Positions 15,783 through 24,131 of a DNA stretch of 36,181 nt are shown here, piece by piece. Every line of letters starts with the position of its first letter. The stretch's first letter is position 1. The stretch is from Bacteroidota bacterium (lineage in GTDB: Bacteria; Bacteroidota; Bacteroidia; Chitinophagales; Saprospiraceae), in the NCBI GenBank assembly GCA_963169455.1, contig CAUJDW010000037.1, forward strand, positions 1 through 36,181. The letters are read 5' to 3'. A program made the position numbers and the translations under genes. Under the pieces are notes generated by a model that saw only the letters and a program-made list of their open reading frames with translations, searched no databases and was not told where the DNA came from.

Positions 15783-16310
15783 TTACGCCCGGCGTTCCCG
15801 AAGGGAGTCCTCGTACATCTTCTGCAGCTTTTTGCGGGCGAAGAAAATCCGGCTTTTGATGGTGCCGAGCGGGGAGCCGAGCTCCTCGGCGATCTCGTCA
15901 TACTTAAAGCCTTCGAAGGCCATCATAAACGGCTGACGGAAGTCGTCGGGCAGGGAGTCCACCATTTTCATCAGCTCGTTGTAGGCGACGTTGTTCTCCC
16001 CGTCATTGTCCACGGCCTTATCGCTGGAGTTGATGTAGTAGTTGTTGGGCGTCTGGTCAATGATCATGTTGCGGCGCACCTTCTTGCGGTAGTTGTTGAT
16101 GAAGATGTTCCGCATGATGGTCACCGCCCAGGCTTTGAAATTCGTACCCTGACGGTACTTGTCCGCGTTGGTGATGATTCTCAGGGCAGTGTCCTGAAAG
16201 AGGTCTTCCGCATCCACGGCATTGCCCGTCAGTTTCAGGGAAAAGGCCCGGAGTGAACTACTGATCGAATCCAGTTGTTCCTGAATTTGATCCTGAATGG
16301 CATATAGCAT
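15783..16310 (-). CDS. ECF-type RNA polymerase sigma factor
   Basis: 175 residues with the two-domain layout of sigma-70 ECF proteins. Region 2 covers about 18-90 (DAEDLFQDTALRIITNADKYRQG, then FKAWAVTIMRNIFINNYRK, the -10-binding and core-binding helices), and region 4 covers about 110-165 (LMKMVDSLPDDFRQPFMMAFEGFKYDEIAEELGSPLGTIKSRIFFARKKL, given here in parts: YDEIAEELGSPLGTIKSRI is the helix-turn-helix). No anti-sigma factor gene is adjacent, so control is unknown. The gene is divergent from the XRE regulator, with 276 bases between the starts. Its own promoter is of the housekeeping type (16359-16389). Confidence 0.93.
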   Translation of the reverse strand: MLYAIQDQIQEQLDSISSSLRAFSLKLTGNAVDAEDLFQDTALRIITNADKYRQGTNFKAWAVTIMRNIFINNYRKKVRRNMIIDQTPNNYYINSSDKAVDNDGENNVAYNELMKMVDSLPDDFRQPFMMAFEGFKYDEIAEELGSPLGTIKSRIFFARKKLQKMYEDSLRERRA

Positions 16311-16358
16311 AGCAGGTGATTTTTAAGATTTCGATGTCCTCCTTGTAATTATTATTTA

Positions 16359-16389
16359 CAAATCTACAGTTTGAACATCATTTTTGCAA
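16359..16389 (-). promoter_or_regulatory. Promoter of the ECF sigma gene
   Basis: On the minus strand TTG (16389-16387, within TTTGC) is followed after exactly 20 bases by TAGATTTG (16366-16359), a full match to TAnnTTTG. The transcription start would be about 40 bases upstream of the ATG at 16310. Confidence 0.8.
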
Positions 16390-16586
16390 ATAAAATTTCC
16401 CTCCCGGAGTCCATATCTGCGCATAGTGTAGCCGTTTTGACACTCCGATGGCATTCCTGAAAAAAAACGTTAAAAACTTTAACACTCATAAACTTAGCGC
16501 TGCTTCAATTGTAATTAATTTAATTGAATTCGTCGGAAGCCCGGCCCGGCCGGCCGAAAAAGTTTGTCCAAAAAGCAGGAAAAAGT

Positions 16587-17102
16587 ATGGATTTGAGCCA
16601 CCAATACCCATCTCCAATTTACTTGCAGCAGAATCTTCGCCTGCTGCGAAAGCGCCTGAAAATGAGCCAGGAAGAGTTGGCCAGCCGGGTGGGCCTCAAC
16701 AGGGGCAACATCGCCTCCTACGAAAACGGGACCGCAGAACCCAAAATCTGCAACCTGCTCAAATTGTCCAACCTTTTCCAGGTTTCCATCATCGACCTCA
16801 CCCAGAAAGACCTCGGCGACGAACGGGCGGCCAGTGAAGCCAATGAAGCCTTCCAGCAGTTCTCCGCCAGCGACCTCGAACTCCTCCAGCAGTACGTACA
16901 CCGGGCTGAGGAATTGAAGGAAGTAGTGCGCAGCATCTACACCTGCTTCCATTTCCGGGCCCGTTCTATAGAAGACCTCCACGCCAACAAAGAGTTGCAC
17001 ATGGCCGCCATCAAGTTTGAGGAATTGTTCGAAGCATCCCAGGAACTCCTCCACAACCATCAGGCGCTCATCGACTTTATCAAGTGCCATTGCCATAAAT
17101 AA
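16587..17102 (+). CDS. XRE-family helix-turn-helix regulator
   Basis: 171 residues starting at ATG 16587; a TTG 21 codons upstream (16524) is in frame, but its translated stretch has low complexity and no domain. An HTH_3 domain lies at about 12-65: LQQNLRLLRKRLKMSQEELA, then GLNRGNIASYENGTAEPKI. The C-terminal ~85 residues are helical (LELLQQYVHRAEELKEVVRS), with no known ligand domain, and include a late Cys-His cluster (IKCHCHK). It probably controls its own region or the divergent sigma factor gene, which is inference. Two hairpins follow at 17097-17170. Confidence 0.88.
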   Translation: MDLSHQYPSPIYLQQNLRLLRKRLKMSQEELASRVGLNRGNIASYENGTAEPKICNLLKLSNLFQVSIIDLTQKDLGDERAASEANEAFQQFSASDLELLQQYVHRAEELKEVVRSIYTCFHFRARSIEDLHANKELHMAAIKFEELFEASQELLHNHQALIDFIKCHCHK

Positions 17103-17170
17103 GGCCGCCAATGGCAAACTGCCTTATTTCGACTCCATTTCCCCAAAAGGCCACCTCAGCGGCCCTTTTT
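17097..17170 (+). terminator. Hairpins after the XRE gene
   Basis: Two candidate structures are seen: AAATAAGGC (17097-17105, which includes the stop codon) against GCCTTATTT (17121-17129), a perfect 9-bp stem; and GGCC/GGCC around ACCTCAGC near 17149-17164 flanked by AAAA and TTTTT. Either could end the transcript. Confidence 0.5.
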
Positions 17171-17253
17171 GTCAAATATCTTTCCCATTCATATAACTTT
17201 TTTATGAAACTGTCGTAAAAGGGGAAGAACATCATCCAAAAACCGCTGATCCC

Positions 17254-18093
17254 ATGAAAAATCTGACAGTGCTTGCAGCGCTTCTGCTGCCCCTCTCCCT
17301 TTTGTCCAAACCACCCGCCCAAAATGCTGTCTTTCTGGAAGCCAGCCTTCAGGATGCCCGCCGGCAGGCTGCCGAGGAAGGCAAATTGCTGTTCATTCAC
17401 TTCGCCGCCGGCTGGTGCATGCCCTGCCAGTGGATGGAACAGGCCGCGTTCACCGAGCCCGTTCTGGCCGCTTTTCTTGAGGACACTTACCTGGGCCTGC
17501 GCGCCGACGTGGATGCCCCCGAATGGCGCGCCATGCAGCAACAGTACGGCATCAAAAAACTGCCCACCATCCTCGCCTTCAACACCCGCGGGCAGTTGCT
17601 GGGGCGCCACGAAGGGGCCATGGAAGCCGAAGCCCTGTACGAGCAACTCCAGGCCCACGACCTGCCCGCCAACCGGGCGCTCTGCCTAATTGAAGGGGAA
17701 GAAACAACGCTCCTGTCCAGCCCGAAGCCCATCCTCAGGCTCTCGCGCCCGGCGCTGCTGCCCGACGCGCCGCCCGCCCGGCAGGCCGTGCTGCCCTTTC
17801 ACACCACTGCGCCGCCGCCGGCCAGCCCCGTCCACTACGCCAACCGCCAGCAACCGGCCTTCTTTTCCGTACAGGCCGGGCTGTTCTCCTCCTACGAAAA
17901 TGCCGTCCGTGAAAGCACTAAACTGGAAATGAAAACCGGCGAAACTGCCCGCCTGGCCCCCGACTCCACCACCGGGCAGGTGGTGTACCGCGTTTATTTC
18001 GGCCGCTTCGCCCAACGGGAAGAGGCCCGGAATTTTCTGCAGAAACTGGAGCAGCGGGGTGTCAGCGGCTTCATCAAAGAGCTGCAGGAGTAA
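17254..18093 (+). CDS. Secreted thioredoxin-like protein with C-terminal SPOR domain
   Basis: 279 residues. A signal peptide spans about 1-22 (MKNLTVLAALLLPLSLLS). The thioredoxin fold follows at about 27-135, with the redox pair Cys55 and Cys58 in GWCMPCQW, the downstream cis-proline in KKLPTI (Pro104) and a DVD strand at 85-87. A linker of about 60 residues rich in Pro and Ala leads into a SPOR domain (about 203-277: FFSVQAGLFSSYENAVRES, VYRVYFGRFAQREEARNFL). Fusion of thiol-disulfide exchange with a peptidoglycan-binding module places the enzyme at the cell wall or septum in the periplasm. A weak promoter (TTG at 17169, TAACTTTT at 17194) lies upstream. The hutI gene follows 66 bases later behind its own -7 box. 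Confidence 0.88.
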   Translation: MKNLTVLAALLLPLSLLSKPPAQNAVFLEASLQDARRQAAEEGKLLFIHFAAGWCMPCQWMEQAAFTEPVLAAFLEDTYLGLRADVDAPEWRAMQQQYGIKKLPTILAFNTRGQLLGRHEGAMEAEALYEQLQAHDLPANRALCLIEGEETTLLSSPKPILRLSRPALLPDAPPARQAVLPFHTTAPPPASPVHYANRQQPAFFSVQAGLFSSYENAVRESTKLEMKTGETARLAPDSTTGQVVYRVYFGRFAQREEARNFLQKLEQRGVSGFIKELQE

Positions 18094-18109
18094 ATACGGG
18101 CGGAAGTTT

Positions 18110-18117
18110 TATCTTTG
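18110..18117 (+). promoter_or_regulatory. Promoter -7 element (TATCTTTG) of hutI
   Basis: TATCTTTG matches the TAnnTTTG consensus, 43 bases upstream of the hutI ATG. No TTG is present at the expected -33 position. Confidence 0.5.
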
Positions 18118-18159
18118 GGGCTTTACGGCACGCTGTTTAGCTAACCAACCATCCGCCCC

Positions 18160-19407
18160 ATGCCCAGCCTCCTGATCCGGAACATAGGAACGCTCGTACA
18201 GGCAGAGACGGCGCCCCGCCCCTTTGTTGCAGGGGCGGCTATGCAGGAACTGCCCGTCCTGGAAAATGCCTATCTGCTGGCTGAGGCCGGCCGCATAGCC
18301 GCTTTCGGCCCCATGGCGCAATGCCCGGAAAGAGCCGATGAAGTGGTGGACGCCGCCGGCCGGATGCTCTTCCCCAGCTGGTGCGACTCCCATACCCACC
18401 TGGTCTTTGCAGCCAGCCGGGAAGCCGAGTTCGTGGACAGGATCAAAGGCCTGTCCTACGAGGAGATCGCCCGGCGCGGTGGCGGCATCCTCAATTCCGC
18501 CCGCCGCCTGCGGGAAACGCCGCAGGAGGAGCTGTTGCAATCCGCCTATGGCCGGCTCCTGGAAATCCAGGGCTTCGGCTCCGGAGCGGTGGAGATCAAG
18601 AGCGGTTACGGCCTGGACGTAGAAAGCGAACTGAAGATGCTGCGGGTGATCCGGAAGCTGCAAAGCCTGACGGACATGCCGGTGCGGGCCACTTTCCTGG
18701 GCGCGCATGCCCTGCCGCCGGAATACCGCGACAACCGCGAAGGCTACATCCGCCTGATCATCGATGAAATGCTGCCGCGCATCGCGGCGGAAGGCCTGGC
18801 CGACTACATCGACGCCTTCTGTGAAAAGGGCTTTTTCACCGTCGGAGAAACCGCCCGCCTGATCGAGGCCGGCGCCCGCTACGGCCTTAAGGCCAAGGTG
18901 CACACCAACCAGTTCAACTGCCTGGGCGGCATACAGGCCTGCGTGGAGCGCGGCGCCCTCTCCGTTGACCACCTCGAAGTCGTCAACGATGAAGAAGTTG
19001 AAGTGCTCAAAAGAGGCAACACCATGCCCACCCTGCTCCCTTCCGCGCCCTTTTTCATCGGCGGGCACTATCAGCCGGCCCGCAGGCTGATCGACGCCGG
19101 GCTGCCGGTGGCGCTGGCCACCGACTACAATCCCGGCACCACCCCCTCGGGCCGCATGCAGTTCGTGCTGTCGCTGGCCTGCATCAAGTGCCGGATGACA
19201 CCCGAAGAGGCTATCAACGCCGCTACCCTCAACGGAGCCCGGGCCATGGAGCTGGAAAACACGCACGGGTCTGTCGCCATCGGCAAAGCCGCCAGTTTTT
19301 TCCTCACCCGCCCCATACCCTCTGTCGCCTACCTGCCCTACGCCTTCGGCGCCGACCTCGTGGAGCAGGCCTTTATAAATGGAAAACGCGTGGCGGACAA
19401 ACGCTGA
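18160..19407 (+). CDS. hutI: Imidazolonepropionase
   Basis: Third step of histidine breakdown: hydrolyses 4-imidazolone-5-propionate to formimino-glutamate, in the cytosol. 415 residues, the normal length. The amidohydrolase metal motif is WCDSHTHLVF (His78, His80), followed by the family pattern RRGGGILNSARRLRE, EIKSGYGLD, KVHTNQFNCLGG and the metal aspartate in ALATDYNPGTTPSG. No other hut gene (hutH, hutU or a formiminoglutamase) is in the window, so the pathway must be completed elsewhere. Start ATG 18160 gives the usual family N-terminus (LLIRNIGTLVQ). Confidence 0.96.
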   Translation: MPSLLIRNIGTLVQAETAPRPFVAGAAMQELPVLENAYLLAEAGRIAAFGPMAQCPERADEVVDAAGRMLFPSWCDSHTHLVFAASREAEFVDRIKGLSYEEIARRGGGILNSARRLRETPQEELLQSAYGRLLEIQGFGSGAVEIKSGYGLDVESELKMLRVIRKLQSLTDMPVRATFLGAHALPPEYRDNREGYIRLIIDEMLPRIAAEGLADYIDAFCEKGFFTVGETARLIEAGARYGLKAKVHTNQFNCLGGIQACVERGALSVDHLEVVNDEEVEVLKRGNTMPTLLPSAPFFIGGHYQPARRLIDAGLPVALATDYNPGTTPSGRMQFVLSLACIKCRMTPEEAINAATLNGARAMELENTHGSVAIGKAASFFLTRPIPSVAYLPYAFGADLVEQAFINGKRVADKR

Positions 19408-19579
19408 GCCCTCCCCCTTCGTCCTTGTCAAAGGATTTGCCTAATATTACCAGCAAAAAACCTTCTTTGACAAATCATGTGTACGGCGCGTCTTGCGAAA
19501 GCCATGCAGCTAAGGAGCACAGGGGGTTCGCATGGCGCACCCCTGCCCGCAGGATTTGACAAAGCATAAAAAACAAGGC

Positions 19580-20458
19580 ATGAAACGACTTCGCCTGGCC
19601 CTCTGCCTGCTGTTGAACCTGTTCCTCATGGGAAGCCTTTTGGCCCAGGAGAGCAACGGCCGCGCCGCCCGCATCCGCCTGCTCGACGGAACCGAACTCA
19701 GCGGGGCGGTGCTGTCGGAAGACAAAGACAACATCATCATCGAAAGCAGCAGCCTGGGCAAGCTGAACATAGCGCGCAACAAGATCAGCGCACTGGAATA
19801 TTACTCCAAAAACCCGGGCGCCGGCTGGTTTTCCACCCGCACCGGGGGGCGCAATATTTTCAGCCCGGTTACGGGCTTCGGGCCAGGCAAAGGGGAAGGG
19901 TATTACCAGAACTTCATGCTCTTCGCCAACCAGGCCTTTTTCGGCGCCACCCGCCACTTTTCCATAGGCATGGGCGTGGAATTTGCCTCACTGGTGGGCG
20001 GTTCTTCCGAATTTCCCAGCATCGCCTTTTACCCCAAATTCACCCTGCCTGTGGTGGAGAACAAGTTCCAGGAGGGGCTGGGCGCCATTGTCAGCAACCT
20101 GTCCGAAAACGGCGCCAGCACCTTTGATTTCAGTTGTTATTATGCCGCCCTGACCTATGGCTCCCCCGACAGGCACTTTTCCGTGGGGCTGGCATATACC
20201 CATGAAGACGGCGATTTCCAGCCTGCGCCTATCTACATCCTCGGCGGGCAGTACCGCCTCAGCCGCCGCTTTGCCCTGACGAGCGACAACTGGATCGCCG
20301 ACCCGCTGCAGGGCTCCCTGCTGACATTCGGCGGGCGCATCCTGGGGCAAAAGGCCAGCTGGGACCTCGCTCTGATGGTCGTGGTGGACAACAGCTTTAC
20401 CTTCGGCGCCGACCTGTATCCGGTACCCCTGCTCGGGGTAACAGTGCCCTTCCGGTAA
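19580..20458 (+). CDS. Predicted outer-membrane beta-barrel protein
   Basis: 292 residues from ATG 19580, chosen over an in-frame GTG/ATG-like position 16 codons upstream because it starts a clean signal peptide (MKRLRLALCLLLNLFLMGSLLAQ). Mature residues about 5-45 form a compact SH3-like hairpin region (RIRLLDGTELSGAVLSEDKDN), and the remainder is glycine- and aromatic-rich strand sequence (HFSIGMGVEFASL, FSVGLAYTHEDG, TLPVVENKF) ending in VPLLGVTVPFR, a typical C-terminal strand. The N-terminal segment resembles RNA- or translation-related SH3 folds only superficially. Family not recognised. A secreted amidohydrolase gene follows 48 bases downstream. Confidence 0.65.
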   Translation: MKRLRLALCLLLNLFLMGSLLAQESNGRAARIRLLDGTELSGAVLSEDKDNIIIESSSLGKLNIARNKISALEYYSKNPGAGWFSTRTGGRNIFSPVTGFGPGKGEGYYQNFMLFANQAFFGATRHFSIGMGVEFASLVGGSSEFPSIAFYPKFTLPVVENKFQEGLGAIVSNLSENGASTFDFSCYYAALTYGSPDRHFSVGLAYTHEDGDFQPAPIYILGGQYRLSRRFALTSDNWIADPLQGSLLTFGGRILGQKASWDLALMVVVDNSFTFGADLYPVPLLGVTVPFR

Positions 20459-20506
20459 AATGTCGTAAATTAGCCCCTCTTTTCAACCCAACTTCACCCA
20501 ATTGAT

Positions 20507-21616
20507 ATGAAAGCTTACTGGATCAGCCTGGTTCTGTTGTTGCCCATCACCGTACTCGCCCAGGGGCGTTTGCCGGTGGACACTTCCCTGCACATGGATT
20601 TTGAGAAGTACGACCCGCCCTCCACCCTCGTCGTGCCGGAACATCCCCTGAAGCGGGCCCGGTTCCCCTTCATCGACGTCCACAGCCACCACTGGCGCAT
20701 GGCGGAACAGGACCTTGACAAGCTCGTCCGCGAGATGGACAGCCTCAACATGGGCGTCATCGTCAACCTCAGCGGGCGCGGCGGGCCGGCCCTGAAAGCC
20801 ATGGTGGAAAACATCAAAAAATACGGCTACGAAAACCGAATCGTCCTGTTCACCAATATCGAACTGCGCAGCATCGACGACCCCGCCTGGCTGGAAAGCA
20901 CCCTGCAGCAACTGGAGTACGATGTCAGCATCGGTGCACGGGGCCTGAAGATATACAAGAGCCAGGGCATGTCGAATACCGACTCTTCCGGCAACCGCAT
21001 CCAGGTCAACGACCCCAGGCTCGACCCCGTCTGGGCCAAGTGCGGCGAACTGGGCATTCCCGTCCTCATCCACGCCGCCGACCCCAAATCCTTCTGGGAC
21101 CCCATGGACGAGCACAACGAACGCTGGCTGGAACTAAAACTCCACCCCGGCCGGAAACGGGACGCCGGCAATCCCGCGCCCTGGGAAACCATCATTGCCG
21201 AGCAGCACGACATGTTCCGCAAGCACCCAAAAACTACTTTCATCAACGCCCACTTCGGCTGGTACGCCAACGACCTGGAAAAACTGGGGCAACTGCTGGA
21301 CGAGATGCCCAATATGTACGTGGAATGCGGCGCCATCATCGCCGAGCTGGGCCGGCAACCCCGGCAGGCGCTAAAGTTTTTCACCCGATACCAGGACCGC
21401 GTACTTTTCGGCAAAGACGCCTATCACCCCGAGGAATACCACACCTACTTCCGGGTGTTCGAAACCCTGGACGAGTACTTCCCCTACTACAAGCGCTACC
21501 ACGCCTTCTGGCGCATGTACGGGCTGGGGTTGCCGGATGAGATCCTGAAGAAGCTGTATTACAAAAACGCCCTCAAAATCATTCCGGGGCTGGACGGGAG
21601 CTTGTTTCCGGGGTAA
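20507..21616 (+). CDS. Secreted amidohydrolase-2 family protein
   Basis: 369 residues with a signal peptide (about 1-19, MKAYWISLVLLLPITVLAQ). The TIM-barrel metal motif is PFIDVHSHHW (Asp57, His59, His61); further metal-ligand candidates are in PVLIHAADPKSFWD, TTFINAHFGW and VLFGKDAYHP, matching the amidohydrolase_2 (COG2159-like) pattern. Members act on aromatic acids or related substrates, but the substrate cannot be told here. Its secretion is notable because many relatives are cytosolic. It follows the barrel gene at 19580 with a 48-base gap and may be co-transcribed; the convergent neighbour starts one base after its stop. Confidence 0.85.
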   Translation: MKAYWISLVLLLPITVLAQGRLPVDTSLHMDFEKYDPPSTLVVPEHPLKRARFPFIDVHSHHWRMAEQDLDKLVREMDSLNMGVIVNLSGRGGPALKAMVENIKKYGYENRIVLFTNIELRSIDDPAWLESTLQQLEYDVSIGARGLKIYKSQGMSNTDSSGNRIQVNDPRLDPVWAKCGELGIPVLIHAADPKSFWDPMDEHNERWLELKLHPGRKRDAGNPAPWETIIAEQHDMFRKHPKTTFINAHFGWYANDLEKLGQLLDEMPNMYVECGAIIAELGRQPRQALKFFTRYQDRVLFGKDAYHPEEYHTYFRVFETLDEYFPYYKRYHAFWRMYGLGLPDEILKKLYYKNALKIIPGLDGSLFPG

Positions 21617-21617
21617 C

Positions 21618-22097
21618 CTAAGCCATCTCCTCCACCTTCAGCAGCCCCCGCCAGCTGAAGAACCACTTCATACAGCGGTGGCCGAAGTCGGGGCTGACGA
21701 ACATGAGGGGGCAGCCTGCAGGGATGAGGTTTATGCCCCGTTGGGCGGCATACTCCTCAGCGCCCTCCACGTAACTGCCGCGGTCGACGCTGCGGTGTAT
21801 CCAGGCGTGTTGGATGCCCAGATCGGCGCACTCATTCAGCACTCCGATTGTGGCGCGGGGCGGGGTGCAGAGCACCACGGCCTCCACCCCGCCGGGAATG
21901 GCGGCCAGGTTGGGATAACAAGGCACATCGCTGATTTCCTCCGCTTTGGGGTTGACGGCAAAAACTTCATACCCGTTGTTTACCAGCCGCCGGTAGATGA
22001 GGTTGGCGGGTTGCTCGCCCTGGCTGGAATAACCCGCAACCGCGATCCGGCGGCAGGCCATGAATTTTTCTACCCTGTCTTTAAATTCCTGATTCAT
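21618..22097 (-). CDS. CoA-binding domain protein (YccU/COG1832-like)
   Basis: 159 residues forming a single Rossmann-type CoA-binding domain: IAVAGYSSQGEQPANLIYRRL near the start, VFAVNPKAEEI and VVLCTPPRATIGVLNEC in the middle, and IHRSVDRGSYVEGAEEYAAQRGI towards the end. These proteins bind CoA or acyl-CoA, and few have a known function. It is the last gene of the minus-strand operon that begins at 23798; the gap to the YoaP-like gene is 26 bases. The stop lies one base from the stop of the convergent amidohydrolase. Confidence 0.85.
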   Translation of the reverse strand: MNQEFKDRVEKFMACRRIAVAGYSSQGEQPANLIYRRLVNNGYEVFAVNPKAEEISDVPCYPNLAAIPGGVEAVVLCTPPRATIGVLNECADLGIQHAWIHRSVDRGSYVEGAEEYAAQRGINLIPAGCPLMFVSPDFGHRCMKWFFSWRGLLKVEEMA

Positions 22098-22123
22098 ATA
22101 CCAGTTGTTTTTGATTCGAATGC

Positions 22124-22879
22124 CTATGCAGACTGCAGAATATTTTTAAACCGCGTTTTGCTGATATAGTGGTCCTCCAGCAATTGCCCGTCTTTGAGCA
22201 GGGCAAAAACACCGAAACCCGAAGGAGCTGATTGGGCAATGGCAGCTTCCGTTATTTCTGCTACCTGCAGCCTGATCCCGCGTTCTTCGGCACAGCCCTG
22301 CAATTCTTCCACACATTTCTGGTGCCAGGGGCATTGGTTGGCATACAACAGATGCCAGCCCCTAAAGCTTTTCTGACGTACTTCCCAATCCTTCAGGCGG
22401 GGAAGCGGCCCTTCCACCAGGGGAAAGTGCATCAGTTCGAAACGCCCCCGCTGGCCCACCGTGCTAAAGCCGTTTTTCAGGAAAATGCCCTTGTTAGTGA
22501 TCCAGGCGCCATCGCTGCTCATGGCCACCACGCCTGCCCGGCCCTGCGAGCGGGCATCCGCGATGCAATCCTGTATGAGCAGGGAAGCATTTCCCTTACC
22601 CTTGTCCTCATTTTTGTAAATGAACATGCAATGAACAAACAAATGATTCGGCGCCTCTACCGGGCGCCAGGCGTGCTCGGCTGCCGTATATTCAATAAAG
22701 CCCAGTTGCCTGCCCGCCTCGTCCTGCAGGATTTTCAGGCGCAGGCCTTTGGGGTGCTCCTCCAAAAACCATCGGAGTTTGCTTTCGTAGCCGGGGTTCT
22801 TTTTATTTTTGACACAGAACAAGCCGTAGGTGTCGAGGTTCTGAGGGGTAACGGAAATGATTTGCGTCGGGTTAGACAT
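22124..22879 (-). CDS. GNAT acetyltransferase with YoaP-like C-terminal domain
   Basis: 251 residues. The N-terminal ~150 residues look like a GNAT fold (VHCMFIYKNEDKGKGNASLL, with the acetyl-CoA loop at GKGNAS, and GVVAMSSDGAWITNKGIFLKNGF). The C-terminal ~95 residues match the YoaP-like extension known from Bacillus (GWHLLYANQCPWHQKCVEEL), a thioredoxin-like module with the Cys-Pro-Trp-His-Gln-Lys-Cys segment. The reaction is not known. It lies between the deleted GyrI-like gene (gap 16) and the CoA-binding gene (gap 26), so the set may handle small molecules or acyl-CoA together; that is a guess from context. Confidence 0.85.
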   Translation of the reverse strand: MSNPTQIISVTPQNLDTYGLFCVKNKKNPGYESKLRWFLEEHPKGLRLKILQDEAGRQLGFIEYTAAEHAWRPVEAPNHLFVHCMFIYKNEDKGKGNASLLIQDCIADARSQGRAGVVAMSSDGAWITNKGIFLKNGFSTVGQRGRFELMHFPLVEGPLPRLKDWEVRQKSFRGWHLLYANQCPWHQKCVEELQGCAEERGIRLQVAEITEAAIAQSAPSGFGVFALLKDGQLLEDHYISKTRFKNILQSA

Positions 22880-22895
22880 AGGCGGAGATTATGGT

Positions 22896-23228
22896 TTAAG
22901 GATTAAAGGGCTGGCGTAAAACCGTTTTCATTTTTTCAGGCGCCACCTTTCGGAAATCACTCAGGTAAATCTCATGATGCTTCTGAACATGCCCGTCAAA
23001 GGCGCCGCCTGATGCCCGGATCAAATCGTGCAGCTTCTGAATGTTCGGCCCCTCTTCCGAAAAAGGCCCGATGTGCATGACCTGAGCGGCAAGGCCTTCG
23101 GCATAGGTTTCCAGCCTCGGATGCCCGCATGACGGTGTAATCTTTCCCAATCCTGCACAAAAACCTGGCCTTGCAGGAAACCCCGAACAGGGATGCCGGT
23201 ATCCTTTTTTTAAATCGGCCTTTTCCAT
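22896..23228 (-). pseudogene. Internally deleted GyrI-like protein gene
   Basis: The 110-residue reading frame joins a GyrI-like protein's N-terminus (MEKADLKKGYRH) to its C-terminal third (RLETYAEGLAAQVMHIGPFS, then YLSDFRKVAPEKMKTVLRQP). Intact relatives, as I recall them, run to about 200 residues with a middle section here missing; residues 14-37 (PCSGFPARPGFCAGLGKITP) do not look like the family and may be out-of-frame sequence left at the deletion join. The frame is still open, so a shortened product may be made. It starts 3 bases after the membrane-anchored GyrI-like gene. Confidence 0.6.
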
Positions 23229-23231
23229 TGG

Positions 23232-23798
23232 CTAAGAACGGGTTTGAGCTTCCCCGCCGGGCCCGATCGGCATGATGTACTGAATGCGTTTGTTGGCCCT
23301 GTCATAGCGTTCCATGACCGCATTGCCCGGGTAACCTTTTTCTTCAACCAGGCGGCTCAATTCCGGATAAACCTTAAAAACACCCAGCATTATGGATGTG
23401 GTGTTCCGGTAAGGCAGTTCGGCCACCACGCAGCGCTGTACGGGGTACTCCTTAATTTTATACTTCTGCCCAAGCGCTTCAACCTGGCCCTTATACTGTT
23501 CGGGAAGCACGCAGCCCACTTCGCTACGCAGCTGATCTTTCGGCACTTCGCCCGGTTTGTCGTAATAAATGCCGAAACCCACTTCCGCTTCGATATTGTC
23601 CTCTTCCTTCAGCCGGCGGTAGAGCTCATCCATCACCGGGCCGACTTTACTGTAATCGCCGATATGCTCCTCGTACACCAGGGTTTCCCCGCCGAATTCC
23701 TTTTCTTCGAACTGTACTTTGGCAAACAGGCCGGAATAGCCGAGGTAGCCGGCGATGGCCAGCAGCACCAGGCCGATAATGATCAATGCTTTTTTCAT
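23232..23798 (-). CDS. Membrane-anchored GyrI-like small-molecule-binding protein
   Basis: 188 residues. One N-terminal membrane helix (about 4-22, ALIIIGLVLLAIAGYLGY) precedes a GyrI-like domain, the effector-binding fold found in DNA-gyrase inhibitor GyrI and the BmrR group. Recognisable parts are VYEEHIGDYSKVGPVMDELYRRL, with the conserved GxYxxV turn, and the later strand IKEYPVQRCVVAELPYRNTT. The anchored domain would face the periplasm. It is the first gene of the minus-strand operon down to 21618, followed 3 bases later by a deleted second GyrI-like gene. A MITE-like element (23842-23969) lies 44 bases upstream of the start. Confidence 0.8.
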   Translation of the reverse strand: MKKALIIIGLVLLAIAGYLGYSGLFAKVQFEEKEFGGETLVYEEHIGDYSKVGPVMDELYRRLKEEDNIEAEVGFGIYYDKPGEVPKDQLRSEVGCVLPEQYKGQVEALGQKYKIKEYPVQRCVVAELPYRNTTSIMLGVFKVYPELSRLVEEKGYPGNAVMERYDRANKRIQYIMPIGPGGEAQTRS

Positions 23799-23841
23799 GG
23801 CTGGAAGGTTTTGGATGAGAAGTGAATCATTAAAGCCATTT

Positions 23842-23969
23842 TAAGTAGTTGGACACATCTAGCAAAACAAAATAGCAATCCAACAATATAACCCTCGCCC
23901 CAGGAACAATGCTATTGACGCCGTATTTCCGAAGCAGTATGAGTTACAATAAATGTGTCCAACTACTTA
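23842..23969. mobile_element. MITE-like element, copy 2 (128 bp)
   Basis: Perfect 17-bp terminal inverted repeats, TAAGTAGTTGGACACAT (23842-23858) and ATGTGTCCAACTACTTA (23953-23969). The interior shares most of its bases with copy 1 at 10466-10591, including CAATCCAACAATATAACCC and GAAGCAGTATGAGTTACAAT. It encodes no protein. It lies between the divergent GyrI-like operon and the PAS-UbiA gene; the rest of this 333-base gap holds no gene, only a possible -7 box (TATCTTTC at 24107-24114). Confidence 0.85.
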
Positions 23970-24131
23970 CAAGGTAGCCGCGGGAAGGGAAAAATTCAAT
24001 GGCCGAAGGCAGGGGGAAGGGGTGATTTTTGTCAGGGGGCAGCAACTGGCAGAAAGCCCCCCTCAGCGCGAACCAGCTCTTGAACAAAAGCCTCCTCCCG
24101 CCTGTTTATCTTTCAATAATTACTGAAAAAA

